A stretch of 59,911 nucleotides of DNA from Candidatus Moranbacteria bacterium UBA2282 (GTDB taxonomy: Bacteria; Patescibacteriota; Minisyncoccia; Moranbacterales; UBA2206): the NCBI GenBank assembly GCA_002345745.1, contig DDWQ01000021.1:1-59911 (forward strand). The letters are read 5' to 3'. Positions 42,263-50,178 of this stretch are shown here, piece after piece (the stretch's first letter is position 1; each line of letters opens with the position of its first letter). The translations under genes and the position numbers were made by a program. The notes beneath the pieces were generated by a model. The model searched no databases. It had not been told where the DNA came from and saw only the letters and a list, made by a program, of their open reading frames with translations.

Positions 42263-42271
42263 ATTATAGCA
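42263..42271 (-). promoter_or_regulatory. Extended -10 promoter of the 40-aa gene
   Basis: On the minus strand, TGCTATAAT combines a perfect -10 with the TGn extension. No good -35 is seen. The start site would be near 42256, about 20 nt before the ATG. Confidence 0.5.
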
Positions 42272-42377
42272 TGTTATATAGTAAGAATGGAAAGGAAAAA
42301 ATTTAAGGATTAGATAAATTGTGATATAGTATTTTTTTAAAATAGTTACTACAAAATGTAGAATATTAAAAACAGGA

Positions 42378-42406
42378 TTGACGGCAAAAAATAATAGTGA
42401 TAGAAT
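42378..42406 (+). promoter_or_regulatory. Promoter of rhuM-uvrB
   Basis: TTGACG (42378-42383), 17-nt spacer, TAGAAT (42401-42406), about 20 nt of leader before ATG 42432. Confidence 0.75.
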
Positions 42407-42431
42407 ATCAGTATAAATAATGATTAAATAA

Positions 42432-43463
42432 ATGGAAAATAATAAATCACAAATTGTTATATACAAAGATCAAAGTGGTCAAACTAAGATTGATGTTCGG
42501 TTTGACGGCGATACTGTTTGGCTTTCGCAAAAGCAAATGGCGAAATTGTTTGATTGCAGCGTGGATAATATTAGCTTGCATTTAAAAAATATCTTTAAAG
42601 AGGCTGAATTAAGCGAAAAATCAGTTGTCGAGGAATCCTCGATAACTGCGGTGGATGGGAAGAAATATGATGTGAAACATTATAATTTGGATGCAATAAT
42701 TTCTGTTGGTTATAGAATAAATTCTAAGCGTGGCACACAATTTCGTATTTGGGCAACTCAAAAACTGAAAGAATTTATCCTTAAAGGCTTTGTGTTGGAT
42801 GATGAGCGATTGAAAAATCCAGATTTGCCATTTGATTATTTTGAAGAATTGACTCGTCGCATCGCGGACATCCGCACTTCAGAAAAAAGATTTTATCGAA
42901 AAATTACTGACATTTACGCTACTAGTATTGATTATGATCCGACAGATGAAAAGAGTATTCTTTTTTTTAAAACAGTTCAAAATAAAGTTCACTATGCGAT
43001 TACTGGAAATACGGCGGCAGAAATTGTAATTAATAGAATGGATAGTAATAAGAAGAATTTGGGTCTGACAAATTTTAGGGGTGCTAAGCCAACAAAAGAA
43101 GAGATAATAATTGCTAAAAATTATTTAAGCGAGCAGGAGCTTCTTGTCTTGAATAATCTTGTAGAACAATATCTTGTATTTGCCCAAGGGCAGGCAATGC
43201 AGAGAGTCCCAATGACAATGAATGACTGGATAGAAAAATTACACGGATTTTTGGCTATCAATGATAGAAATATTTTGCAAGATGCAGGTAAGATATCACA
43301 TGAATTGATGGTGGAAATTGCAGGAAGAAAATTTGAGGAGTATAAAAAAATCGAGGCAACAGAAGATACTGATTTTGATGCGGTTGTATTAGATACAATT
43401 GAAAACGCAAAAAATAAATTAAAACTAGGTGATAAAAAATTGAAAAATAAAGCTCGGAAGTAA
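42432..43463 (+). CDS. rhuM: RhuM family protein
   Basis: The 343-residue protein matches the virulence RhuM family: an N-terminal DNA-binding-like part (DTVWLSQKQMAKLFDCSVDNISLHLKNIF, then YNLDAIISVGYRINSKRGTQFRIWATQKLKEF) and a C-terminal part with VHYAITGNTAAEIV and LGLTNFRGAKP. RhuM genes are widespread orphans often linked to mobile or defence DNA; the molecular role is not settled. It is cotranscribed with uvrB, only 3 nt apart, an odd pairing. Confidence 0.9.
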   Translation: MENNKSQIVIYKDQSGQTKIDVRFDGDTVWLSQKQMAKLFDCSVDNISLHLKNIFKEAELSEKSVVEESSITAVDGKKYDVKHYNLDAIISVGYRINSKRGTQFRIWATQKLKEFILKGFVLDDERLKNPDLPFDYFEELTRRIADIRTSEKRFYRKITDIYATSIDYDPTDEKSILFFKTVQNKVHYAITGNTAAEIVINRMDSNKKNLGLTNFRGAKPTKEEIIIAKNYLSEQELLVLNNLVEQYLVFAQGQAMQRVPMTMNDWIEKLHGFLAINDRNILQDAGKISHELMVEIAGRKFEEYKKIEATEDTDFDAVVLDTIENAKNKLKLGDKKLKNKARK

Positions 43464-43466
43464 ATT

Positions 43467-45470
43467 ATGAAATTTGAAATTAACTCCAAATACAAACCTG
43501 CTGGGGATCAACCCCAAGCGATTGAAAAGCTGGTAGTGGGACTTGAGGCTGGAAAAAAATTCCAGACGTTGTTGGGTGTGACAGGGTCTGGTAAGACTTT
43601 TACCATCGCCAACGTGATTGAAAAAGTGCAGAAACCCACTTTAGTCATTGCCCCAAATAAAACGCTAGCAGCTCAATTGGCGCAAGAATTTCGCACTTTT
43701 TTTCCGAAAAATGCGGTGGAATATTTTGTGTCATACTATGATTACTACCAACCGGAAGCCTATATCGCATCCTCGGACACTTATATTGAAAAAGAATCAC
43801 AAATCAACGAAGAGATTGACCGTTTGCGTCACGCCTCCACAGTGGCTTTGCTTTCTCGTAGCGACGTGATTATCGTGGCTTCCGTTTCCTGCATCTATGG
43901 CTTGGGTTCGCCAGAATATTATCGGGAGATTGCACTTAAAATTGCAGTTGACCAAAAAATTTCGCGTTCGGAGATTGTGCAAAAATTAATCGAGATGCAA
44001 TATTTGCGAACAGATGTGCTTGGTCGGGCAAAATTTCGTATGATTGGAGAAACGATTGAAATTATGTCTCCAGCTCGTGAAATTGTCACACGCATTGAAC
44101 TGCAGAACGAAAAAGTGGAGAAAATTTTTGAATATGATTTTTTAACAGGCAATGAACTGGGGAAACTAGATCAAGCTCTGATCTTCCCAGCCAAACATTT
44201 CGTAGTACCCGAACCAATTATGGTGGCTGCGCAAGATAAAATAAAAATCGATTTAGAGGTGCAATTAAAATTTTTGAAAAGCCAAGGTAAATTATTGGAA
44301 GCAGAAAGACTTACTCGGCGAACGAGGCAAGACATTGAAATGATGCGGGAAATTGGTTATTGTAATGGCATTGAAAACTATTCACGTTATTTGACGGATC
44401 GCAATGTCGGTGAAGCACCATATACGTTGATGGACTACTTCAGTAAAGATTTCTTAGTAGTGATTGATGAATCGCATGTTACCATTCCACAGGTGGGAGG
44501 AATGTTTAATGGTGATTTTTCGCGCAAAAAATCTTTGGTGGATAATGGTTTTCGTTTGCCTAGTGCCTTTGATAATCGGCCGTTGAAGTTTGCTGAATTT
44601 GAAGAAAAATTAAATCAAGTGATTTTTACTTCGGCAACACCAGCGGAATATGAAAAAGTCCATTCGCAACAAGTAGTGGAACAAATCATTCGTCCAACAG
44701 GACTCATTGATCCGGAAATTATAATCAAGCCGGCCCGCCTCGCGTCGACGAGCGGTAGTCTCCGCGAGTCGAGGCGGGCTAAAGGGCAAGTGAAAGATGT
44801 GTTAGAAGAAATTGAAAAAGTGATTATTAAGAAAGAAAGAGTGCTCATCACCACATTGACCAAGAAAATGGCGGAAGATTTGTCGGAATTTTTGAAGGAA
44901 AATAAAATTAAGACAGAATATTTGCACTCAGACGTTGATACTTTGGATCGCATTCGCATTCTGGAAAATTTGCGTCGCGGAGAATTTGATGTTTTAGTGG
45001 GGGTGAATCTTTTGCGTGAAGGGTTGGATTTGCCGGAAGTTTCTTTAGTAGCCATTCTTGATGCAGACAAAGAAGGGTTTTTACGCAGTGAAACTTCGCT
45101 CATTCAAACTATCGGGCGCGCAGCACGCAACGTTTCTGGTCGGGTGATTTTGTATGCGGATAAAATCACGGGTTCAATGCAACGAGCAATTTCTGAAACC
45201 AATCGCCGGCGCGCAGTGCAAACAGCTTACAACAAAAAGCATCACATTACGCCAAAAACAATTAAGAAAAATATTGAGTCAATTGTCGATCATGAAATTA
45301 AGCCGGAATTCACTCGAGATTTTACTGAGTTGGAATCACTGGAAGATATCCAAGGCTACATCAAACAGAAAGAAAAGGAAATGAAAATAGCGTCCAAGGC
45401 TCTACAGTTTGAAAAAGCTGCCATTATTCGTGATGAAATAATGCAATTGCGAAAATTACAGTTGAAGTAA
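43467..45470 (+). CDS. uvrB: Excinuclease ABC subunit B with in-frame palindrome insert
   Basis: The 667-residue protein has all UvrB parts: Walker A GVTGSGKT, the beta-hairpin region YYDYYQPEAYI, DESH box, helicase motifs (ATPAEYE, LLREGLDLPEV, QTIGRAARN) and a C-terminal UVR domain. It verifies DNA damage and prepares incision with UvrA and UvrC. Between the conserved RPTGLIDPEIIIKPA and KGQVKDVLEEIE there are 15 extra residues (about 424-438, RLASTSGSLRESRRA) encoded by a GC-rich palindrome at 44733-44779. The reading frame is intact. Confidence 0.96.
   Translation: MKFEINSKYKPAGDQPQAIEKLVVGLEAGKKFQTLLGVTGSGKTFTIANVIEKVQKPTLVIAPNKTLAAQLAQEFRTFFPKNAVEYFVSYYDYYQPEAYIASSDTYIEKESQINEEIDRLRHASTVALLSRSDVIIVASVSCIYGLGSPEYYREIALKIAVDQKISRSEIVQKLIEMQYLRTDVLGRAKFRMIGETIEIMSPAREIVTRIELQNEKVEKIFEYDFLTGNELGKLDQALIFPAKHFVVPEPIMVAAQDKIKIDLEVQLKFLKSQGKLLEAERLTRRTRQDIEMMREIGYCNGIENYSRYLTDRNVGEAPYTLMDYFSKDFLVVIDESHVTIPQVGGMFNGDFSRKKSLVDNGFRLPSAFDNRPLKFAEFEEKLNQVIFTSATPAEYEKVHSQQVVEQIIRPTGLIDPEIIIKPARLASTSGSLRESRRAKGQVKDVLEEIEKVIIKKERVLITTLTKKMAEDLSEFLKENKIKTEYLHSDVDTLDRIRILENLRRGEFDVLVGVNLLREGLDLPEVSLVAILDADKEGFLRSETSLIQTIGRAARNVSGRVILYADKITGSMQRAISETNRRRAVQTAYNKKHHITPKTIKKNIESIVDHEIKPEFTRDFTELESLEDIQGYIKQKEKEMKIASKALQFEKAAIIRDEIMQLRKLQLK
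44733..44779. repeat. GC-rich palindromic element inserted in uvrB
   Basis: Perfect 10-bp arms GCCCGCCTCG (44733-44742) and CGAGGCGGGC (44770-44779) enclose a partly self-paired centre. The insert length is 45 nt. Its GC content is far above that of the flanking gene. Confidence 0.85.
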
Positions 45471-45519
45471 AAGTCCTGCTACACGACAGGTCTAATGATG
45501 CAATTAAAAATTTATAAAG

Positions 45520-45546
45520 AAGCAGTTTAATTTACTGCTTTTTTTT
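45520..45546 (+). terminator. Rho-independent terminator of rhuM-uvrB
   Basis: AAGCAGT (45520-45526) pairs with ACTGCTT (45534-45540) around a 7-nt loop, then T residues. Confidence 0.85.
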
Positions 45547-45573
45547 ATGGCTAGAATAGTGTAAAATGATATT

Positions 45574-46278
45574 ATGGAAACGTCAATTATTATCCGAACT
45601 AAAAACGAAGAAAAATGGATTAGTACGGTTTTGGAAAAGTTATATCGACAGACATATAATGATTTTGAAATCATAGTCGTGGATTCCGGTTCTATAGATA
45701 GGACTTTGGAGATAGTTTCAAAATATCCTGTCAATCTGTTCCAGATAAAGCCGGAAGAATTTTCCTATCCATATGCGTTGAATTTTGGATGTAGGAATGC
45801 TAAGGCGGAAAAATACTTTGTTTTTTTAAGTGCTCATTCACTGCCGATTTCCGAGACATGGCTACAGGATGGTATAGATAATTTTGAAAATGAAACTATT
45901 GCGGGGGTTTATTGTAATGTAACAGCTCTTCCTGATGCGACAATCTGGGAGAAACTGATATTTAATAATTTTTGGCACAAGAAAGAAAAAATAATAGTAG
46001 GTAGTGCAAGGATGGGTGTTTTAGGATTTACCAATGCGATTATCCGGAGAAGTCTATGGGAACAAAGAAGCTTGAATGAAGAATATGGCAAAGGCGGGGA
46101 GGATGGAGAATGGGCTGGATATTGGATGAATAAGGGGTATGGGATTATTTGTGATCCACGCTTTGCTGTCTATCATTCTCATGGTCTGGGATTGATTGGG
46201 TTGGCTAGGCAATGGTATCACTGGTGGGACACGGCCACACCAGGTCCGTATAAGAAACTTAATTATCGAAAAAAATGA
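45574..46278 (+). CDS. Family 2 glycosyltransferase
   Basis: The 234-residue protein has the GT-A start TSIIIRTKNEEKWISTVLEKL, the VVDSGSIDRTLEI nucleotide-binding loop, and GGEDGEWAGYW with the presumed catalytic base. The usual DxD motif is replaced by SAHSLP, as in some rhamnosyl- and related transferases. There is no membrane segment; it would act on the inner face in surface glycan assembly. It overlaps the next gene by 4 nt (ATGA), so it is translationally coupled to the GH1 enzyme. Confidence 0.85.
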   Translation: METSIIIRTKNEEKWISTVLEKLYRQTYNDFEIIVVDSGSIDRTLEIVSKYPVNLFQIKPEEFSYPYALNFGCRNAKAEKYFVFLSAHSLPISETWLQDGIDNFENETIAGVYCNVTALPDATIWEKLIFNNFWHKKEKIIVGSARMGVLGFTNAIIRRSLWEQRSLNEEYGKGGEDGEWAGYWMNKGYGIICDPRFAVYHSHGLGLIGLARQWYHWWDTATPGPYKKLNYRKK

Positions 46279-47492
46279 ATAATAAATTTCCAACAGGTTT
46301 TTTGTGGGGCGTGGCCGCGTCTTCTTATCAGATTGAAGGTAATAACGCCAACTCTGATTGGTGGGAGTGGGAAAAAGCCGGCAAAGCCGATGATCAATCT
46401 GGCATTGCTTGCGATTATTGGAATCGATATAAAAGCGATCATGATTTAATTCAGGAGCTAGGAGTGAAAGTTTTCAGATCGTCCATTGAATGGTCGCGCA
46501 TTGAACCAGAAGAAGGTGTTTTTTCTCAAGAAGCCATACAACATTACAGGGAGATTTTTCAGGATCTAAAAAATCGTGGTATAAAAACTCAAATAACTTT
46601 GTGGTGGTGGACGAGCCCGATCTGGTTTCAAAAAAACTATGGTTTTCAAAATAAAAAATCAGTTGCAATTTTTTCGCGTTATGCAGAAACTGTTGCCAGA
46701 GAGTTAGGCGATCTAATAGACATTTACACTATTCTGAACGAACCGATGGTACCTCTTGGGCAAGGATTTTTGGCAGGAGCTTTCCCACCAGGATATGTCA
46801 ACCCATTTAAATTTTGGAGGGCTGTTAATAATTTAGCTAAAGCCTATATAGAATCATATAAAAAAATCCACGCGATAAAATCTGATGCTCAAGTTGGTAT
46901 TAGCTATTTATATAATTGGTACGAATCAAACAACTGGCTATTAAAAATTTTAAATAGAATTCTTAAATGGTACAGGATTGATTTATTGGGTAACAAGATA
47001 AAGGATTATCAGGATTACTTCGGCCTTAATTACTATCGTCTGGGTAAAATAGAATTTAATTGGAGGAATATTCGATTGGATTCAAAAAATCAAATCTACT
47101 TTGGGTTTACTGTTGTCACGAATAAACATAATATTATGAACTGGGTTGCTTATCCGGAAGGTATGGAAAAAGCAATAAAACAGGCTTATGAAAAATATAA
47201 GGTTCCGATTTTTATAACTGAGAATGGAGTCCCAACAGACAAGGGACTAGATGACAATGAGAGAATTGATTTTATTAATAATCATCTTAAATTTATAAAA
47301 AAGGTGATAGATGATGGCGTGGAAGTGCAGGGTTATAACTTTTGGTCATTGTTTGATAATTTGGAATGGCTATATGGATATAAGCCCCGCTTCGGTCTAA
47401 TTGAAATTGATTACAAAACTCTTGAGCGAAAGCCAAGAAAAAGTTTCTATATTTATAAAGAGATAATTGAAAATAATGGGATAAAAGGGTGA
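46275..47492 (+). CDS. Family 1 glycoside hydrolase (beta-glucosidase-like)
   Basis: The 405-residue protein has the GH1 start FPTGFLWGVAASSYQIEG, acid/base Glu156 in TILNEP and nucleophile Glu316 in FITENG. The normally conserved TLxHxxxP motif, whose His binds the sugar, reads TLWWWTSP with Trp111 at the His position, so the specificity may be unusual. There is no signal peptide. It is coupled to the GT2 gene before it; a role in trimming or transferring beta-linked sugars is likely. The stop codon lies at the edge of a G-run tract. Confidence 0.9.
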   Translation: MNNKFPTGFLWGVAASSYQIEGNNANSDWWEWEKAGKADDQSGIACDYWNRYKSDHDLIQELGVKVFRSSIEWSRIEPEEGVFSQEAIQHYREIFQDLKNRGIKTQITLWWWTSPIWFQKNYGFQNKKSVAIFSRYAETVARELGDLIDIYTILNEPMVPLGQGFLAGAFPPGYVNPFKFWRAVNNLAKAYIESYKKIHAIKSDAQVGISYLYNWYESNNWLLKILNRILKWYRIDLLGNKIKDYQDYFGLNYYRLGKIEFNWRNIRLDSKNQIYFGFTVVTNKHNIMNWVAYPEGMEKAIKQAYEKYKVPIFITENGVPTDKGLDDNERIDFINNHLKFIKKVIDDGVEVQGYNFWSLFDNLEWLYGYKPRFGLIEIDYKTLERKPRKSFYIYKEIIENNGIKG

Positions 47493-47800
47493 AAAGGGTA
47501 AAAGGGCTGAACGGGTAGGAAAGGGACAAAAGGAAAGGGGTAGAACGGGAGTAAAAGGCGGAAAGGGAAAAAGGAAAAAATGGGAATAAAGGGTGGAAGG
47601 GGATGAATGGGTTGGAAAAGGGAAATAAAGGGATGAAATGGGGTTAACGGGAGGAGAGGGATGGAATAAAAGGGCAAGTTTCCCATTTGATATCCCTTTA
47701 CAATACCCATTTAAATTCCCCTTACATCCAATTATAGTGTCTTTTCAATTTCTAATGCTCTCCCTTTAAATCCCATTACAATGCCCCTTAGACCCATCCC
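47480..47800. repeat. G-run tract followed by C-run tract before the four-helix-bundle gene
   Basis: From about 47480 to 47665 the plus strand is almost pure purine, with more than twenty GGG or GGGG runs spaced 4-7 nt by A-rich units such as TAAAAGGG. From about 47680 to 47800 it switches to CCC runs separated by TTTAAAT and similar units. The halves are roughly complementary. G-quadruplex or imperfect hairpin folding is plausible. No gene is supported in the tract. Confidence 0.75.
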
Positions 47801-47828
47801 CTTATCTAATTTAATTTACAAAAAAACT

Positions 47829-48605
47829 ATGTTAAAGCCTCCGCGACAACCCTATGGATTCAAAAATCTGCTGGCTTATAAAAAAGCCGAGGAGTTGCAA
47901 ATGGAATGTTCTCGGGTCACGGCACAGTTTCCAAAATATAAAACTCTGATTGCCTTGGCTGACCAAATGGATCGTTCGGCGCGTTCAACCAAGCAAAATA
48001 TCGTCGAGGGTTGGAAAAGAAATTCAACGAAAGAATATTATGATTTTTTAGGGTTTTCAATTGGAGCTAATACTGAATTGGAAGAAGATTGTAACGACAT
48101 TTGGCGCGGAGCTTATCTGGACTTAATGAGGATAACGGGGGTAATGGGAGTAATGGGTGAAAAGGGAAATGGGGTAGCTCGCTCAACTTCTCCAGTTCCC
48201 TCAGTCTATTCTTCATCTTCAATCCTTTCTTCTTCTCCAGTTCCCTCAGTCTATTCTTCCAACTCAGCATCTTCTGACTTCGAATCACAATCCCATTTAA
48301 CCCCCTTCAACCCTTTAATCCCTTTTGATATTGAAAAAATTCCCTTCTATCCCCTTAATAAAAATCTGCCTTTAGTTATCCAATTGAAACTGCGTTGTAA
48401 GGAGCTTAATTATTTACTGAATCAACTGCAAAAAGCACTGGAAGTCAAAATGCTTCAAGAAAAAACTTTGTCAGGTGGTGACATCGCGAGAAATTATTTG
48501 CAGGCGATAGATAAAAACAAAAAACAAGACGATATTTTTTTAGAACAATATGGATTTGTGCGTCTTGAAAACGGACAAGTCATTGCAAAAAATCAAGATG
48601 GATAA
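47829..48605 (+). CDS. Four-helix-bundle protein (23S rRNA intervening-sequence type) with low-complexity insert
   Basis: From ATG 47829 the protein has 258 residues. Residues 10-100 match the IVP/S23 four-helix bundle (LLAYKKAEELQMECSRVT, LADQMDRSARSTKQNIVEG, KEYYDFLGFSIGANTELEED). A C-terminal part (180-258) resembles the four-helix-bundle suffix domain. Residues 103-178 are a low-complexity cassette encoded by G-runs, then a 28-nt direct repeat (48187-48214 and 48232-48259), then C-runs, the same pattern as the tract upstream. The in-frame ATG at 47781 would start inside that tract and is rejected. Function is unknown; family members are often hypervariable orphans. Confidence 0.8.
   Translation: MLKPPRQPYGFKNLLAYKKAEELQMECSRVTAQFPKYKTLIALADQMDRSARSTKQNIVEGWKRNSTKEYYDFLGFSIGANTELEEDCNDIWRGAYLDLMRITGVMGVMGEKGNGVARSTSPVPSVYSSSSILSSSPVPSVYSSNSASSDFESQSHLTPFNPLIPFDIEKIPFYPLNKNLPLVIQLKLRCKELNYLLNQLQKALEVKMLQEKTLSGGDIARNYLQAIDKNKKQDDIFLEQYGFVRLENGQVIAKNQDG
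48128..48360 (+). repeat. Low-complexity cassette within the four-helix-bundle gene
   Basis: G-runs (48137-48175), a 28-nt direct repeat (first copy 48187-48214, second 48232-48259, offset 45 nt) encoding SPVPSVYSS twice, and C-runs (48290-48355). All period lengths keep the frame open. Confidence 0.75.
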
Positions 48606-49161
48606 GAGAAAAATAAACATCAACGGCAAAGACATAGAATATGTTTTTAAACGGACCAAGGGCTCTAAGAGCGTGAAGTTGGCGATTTATGCCGATGGGC
48701 GTTTTGTCGTTTCGGCGCCAAAGTGGTATCCTATATATGTAGTCAGTAAATTTCTTGAAGAAAAAGCGCAATGGATTTTCGAGCAAGTGAAAGATGTTGA
48801 TTTTGATCTTTTGAACAAGAAACAGGAAGCGGAGAGTCTAGATTATAAAAAATCTGTAAAACTAGCTAGAAGCATTATTCATAGTCGATTAGAATTTTTT
48901 AATTGTCACTATAATTTTGTTTATAATCGCGTAGCCATCAAGAATCAGAAGACTTGCTGGGGAAGTTGCAGTCAAAAGGCCAATCTGAATTTTAATTATA
49001 AAATTATTAATTTGTCTTCGGAAATGCGTGACTATGTGATTGTGCATGAATTGTGTCATTTGCAAGAATTAAATCACAGTCAACGATTTTGGAATTTGGT
49101 TTCACAAACTGTACCAAATTATCGGACACTAAGAAGGCAACTGCAAAATATAAAAAATTAA
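48598..49161 (+). CDS. YgjP/WLM-type metallopeptidase (DUF45)
   Basis: From ATG 48598 the protein has 187 residues. The zinc site is HELCH (His150, Glu151, His154) with a third ligand His160 in NHSQRFW. The conserved TCWGSCS precedes it, and the N-terminus has the RKININGKDIEYVFKRTKGSKSVKLAI start of the YgjP family. The substrate is unknown; cytosolic. It overlaps the four-helix-bundle gene by 8 nt. An upstream ATG at 48550 is inside that gene. Confidence 0.85.
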   Translation: MDKRKININGKDIEYVFKRTKGSKSVKLAIYADGRFVVSAPKWYPIYVVSKFLEEKAQWIFEQVKDVDFDLLNKKQEAESLDYKKSVKLARSIIHSRLEFFNCHYNFVYNRVAIKNQKTCWGSCSQKANLNFNYKIINLSSEMRDYVIVHELCHLQELNHSQRFWNLVSQTVPNYRTLRRQLQNIKN

Positions 49162-49193
49162 AAATAATCAGTCTAGAGCTGAAAAACAAAAAC

Positions 49194-50174
49194 ATGAGTT
49201 ATATAGCTATCGCAGTTATTGCATATTTTCTAGTGGCATTGGAGGTTATTCTGGATAAATTTTTGTTAACTTCAAAAAGAGTTTCCCATCCAGCTATCTA
49301 CGCTTTCTACTCTGGGCTACTAACATCCTTTGTGTTTTTCATGGTGCCCTTTAGTTTTCACCAGATGAGTTTGTATTACGCTTTGCTTAGTCTGTTAACC
49401 GGAATGATTTTCACGTATGGTATTTTGTCATTATTTTTTGCAATTAATAAAAGTGAAGCTAGTCGAGTTATGCCTGTTGTGGGTGCTGTGATTCCCATAA
49501 TGACATTTGTTCTTTCCGTGGCTTTTTTGGCAGAAAGATTGCGGAATGTGCAGTTGGTTGGCGTGCTAGCTTTAATTCTCGGTGGCTTGTTAATTTCTTT
49601 TGATTTCCCACTGAAAAATAAAAAAAAGTTTTTTCTGGGCTTCGAGCTTTCAATAGTAGCGGGAATATTACTAGGTATTGAGGTGACCCTTTTTAAATAT
49701 CTGAGCGATTATTATACTTTCGCGAATGTTTTTATTTGGACTCGTTGGGGGGTTACTCTTGGAGCATTGAGTTTGCTGATAATTCCAAGTTGGAGAAAAG
49801 TCATTATGAATTCTTTCGGCAGTTTCAGACACTCTAAAAAAGAACATCATCAGACTGGCGGTTTATTTATTTTAAATAAGATTTTGGGAGGTGCAGGGTC
49901 AATCTTGACCAAAAAAGCTATTACACTAGGAAGTGCCACAATAGTAAGCGCACTAGTTTCAACGGAATATGTCTTTATTCTTTTGATTGGACTTATTATG
50001 TCTTTTCAACTTCCAAAAATATTTCAAGAAAAAGAAACGTTCTTGGATATTACTCAGAAAGTAGTTTCCATTCTGATTATTTCACTTGGAGTTTTTTTGA
50101 TATCAAAAAATGCAGACTTTAATTTATTTTATTTCATAGGACATATTTATAATCAACTCATAAACCAAATTTAA
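49194..50174 (+). CDS. EamA/DMT-family transporter
   Basis: From ATG 49194 the protein has 326 residues with about ten membrane helices in two homologous halves, the drug/metabolite transporter fold. LFFAINKSEASRVMPVVGAVIPI and FLAERL are typical. It may export metabolites or move lipid-linked sugars; its place in a glycan gene block would fit the latter, but this is inference. The long upstream extension to 49053 overlaps the peptidase gene and is not used. Confidence 0.85.
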   Translation: MSYIAIAVIAYFLVALEVILDKFLLTSKRVSHPAIYAFYSGLLTSFVFFMVPFSFHQMSLYYALLSLLTGMIFTYGILSLFFAINKSEASRVMPVVGAVIPIMTFVLSVAFLAERLRNVQLVGVLALILGGLLISFDFPLKNKKKFFLGFELSIVAGILLGIEVTLFKYLSDYYTFANVFIWTRWGVTLGALSLLIIPSWRKVIMNSFGSFRHSKKEHHQTGGLFILNKILGGAGSILTKKAITLGSATIVSALVSTEYVFILLIGLIMSFQLPKIFQEKETFLDITQKVVSILIISLGVFLISKNADFNLFYFIGHIYNQLINQI

Positions 50175-50178
50175 TTTA

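Noticed and set aside
42104..42313. 69-codon plus-strand hydrophobic frame
   Set aside because: It overlaps the better supported basic 40-aa gene on the other strand, and its hydrophobic look follows from the reverse complement of Lys codons.
48187..48259. Possible CRISPR-like repeat-spacer unit
   Set aside because: There are only two copies, they are inside an open reading frame, and no cas gene is nearby.
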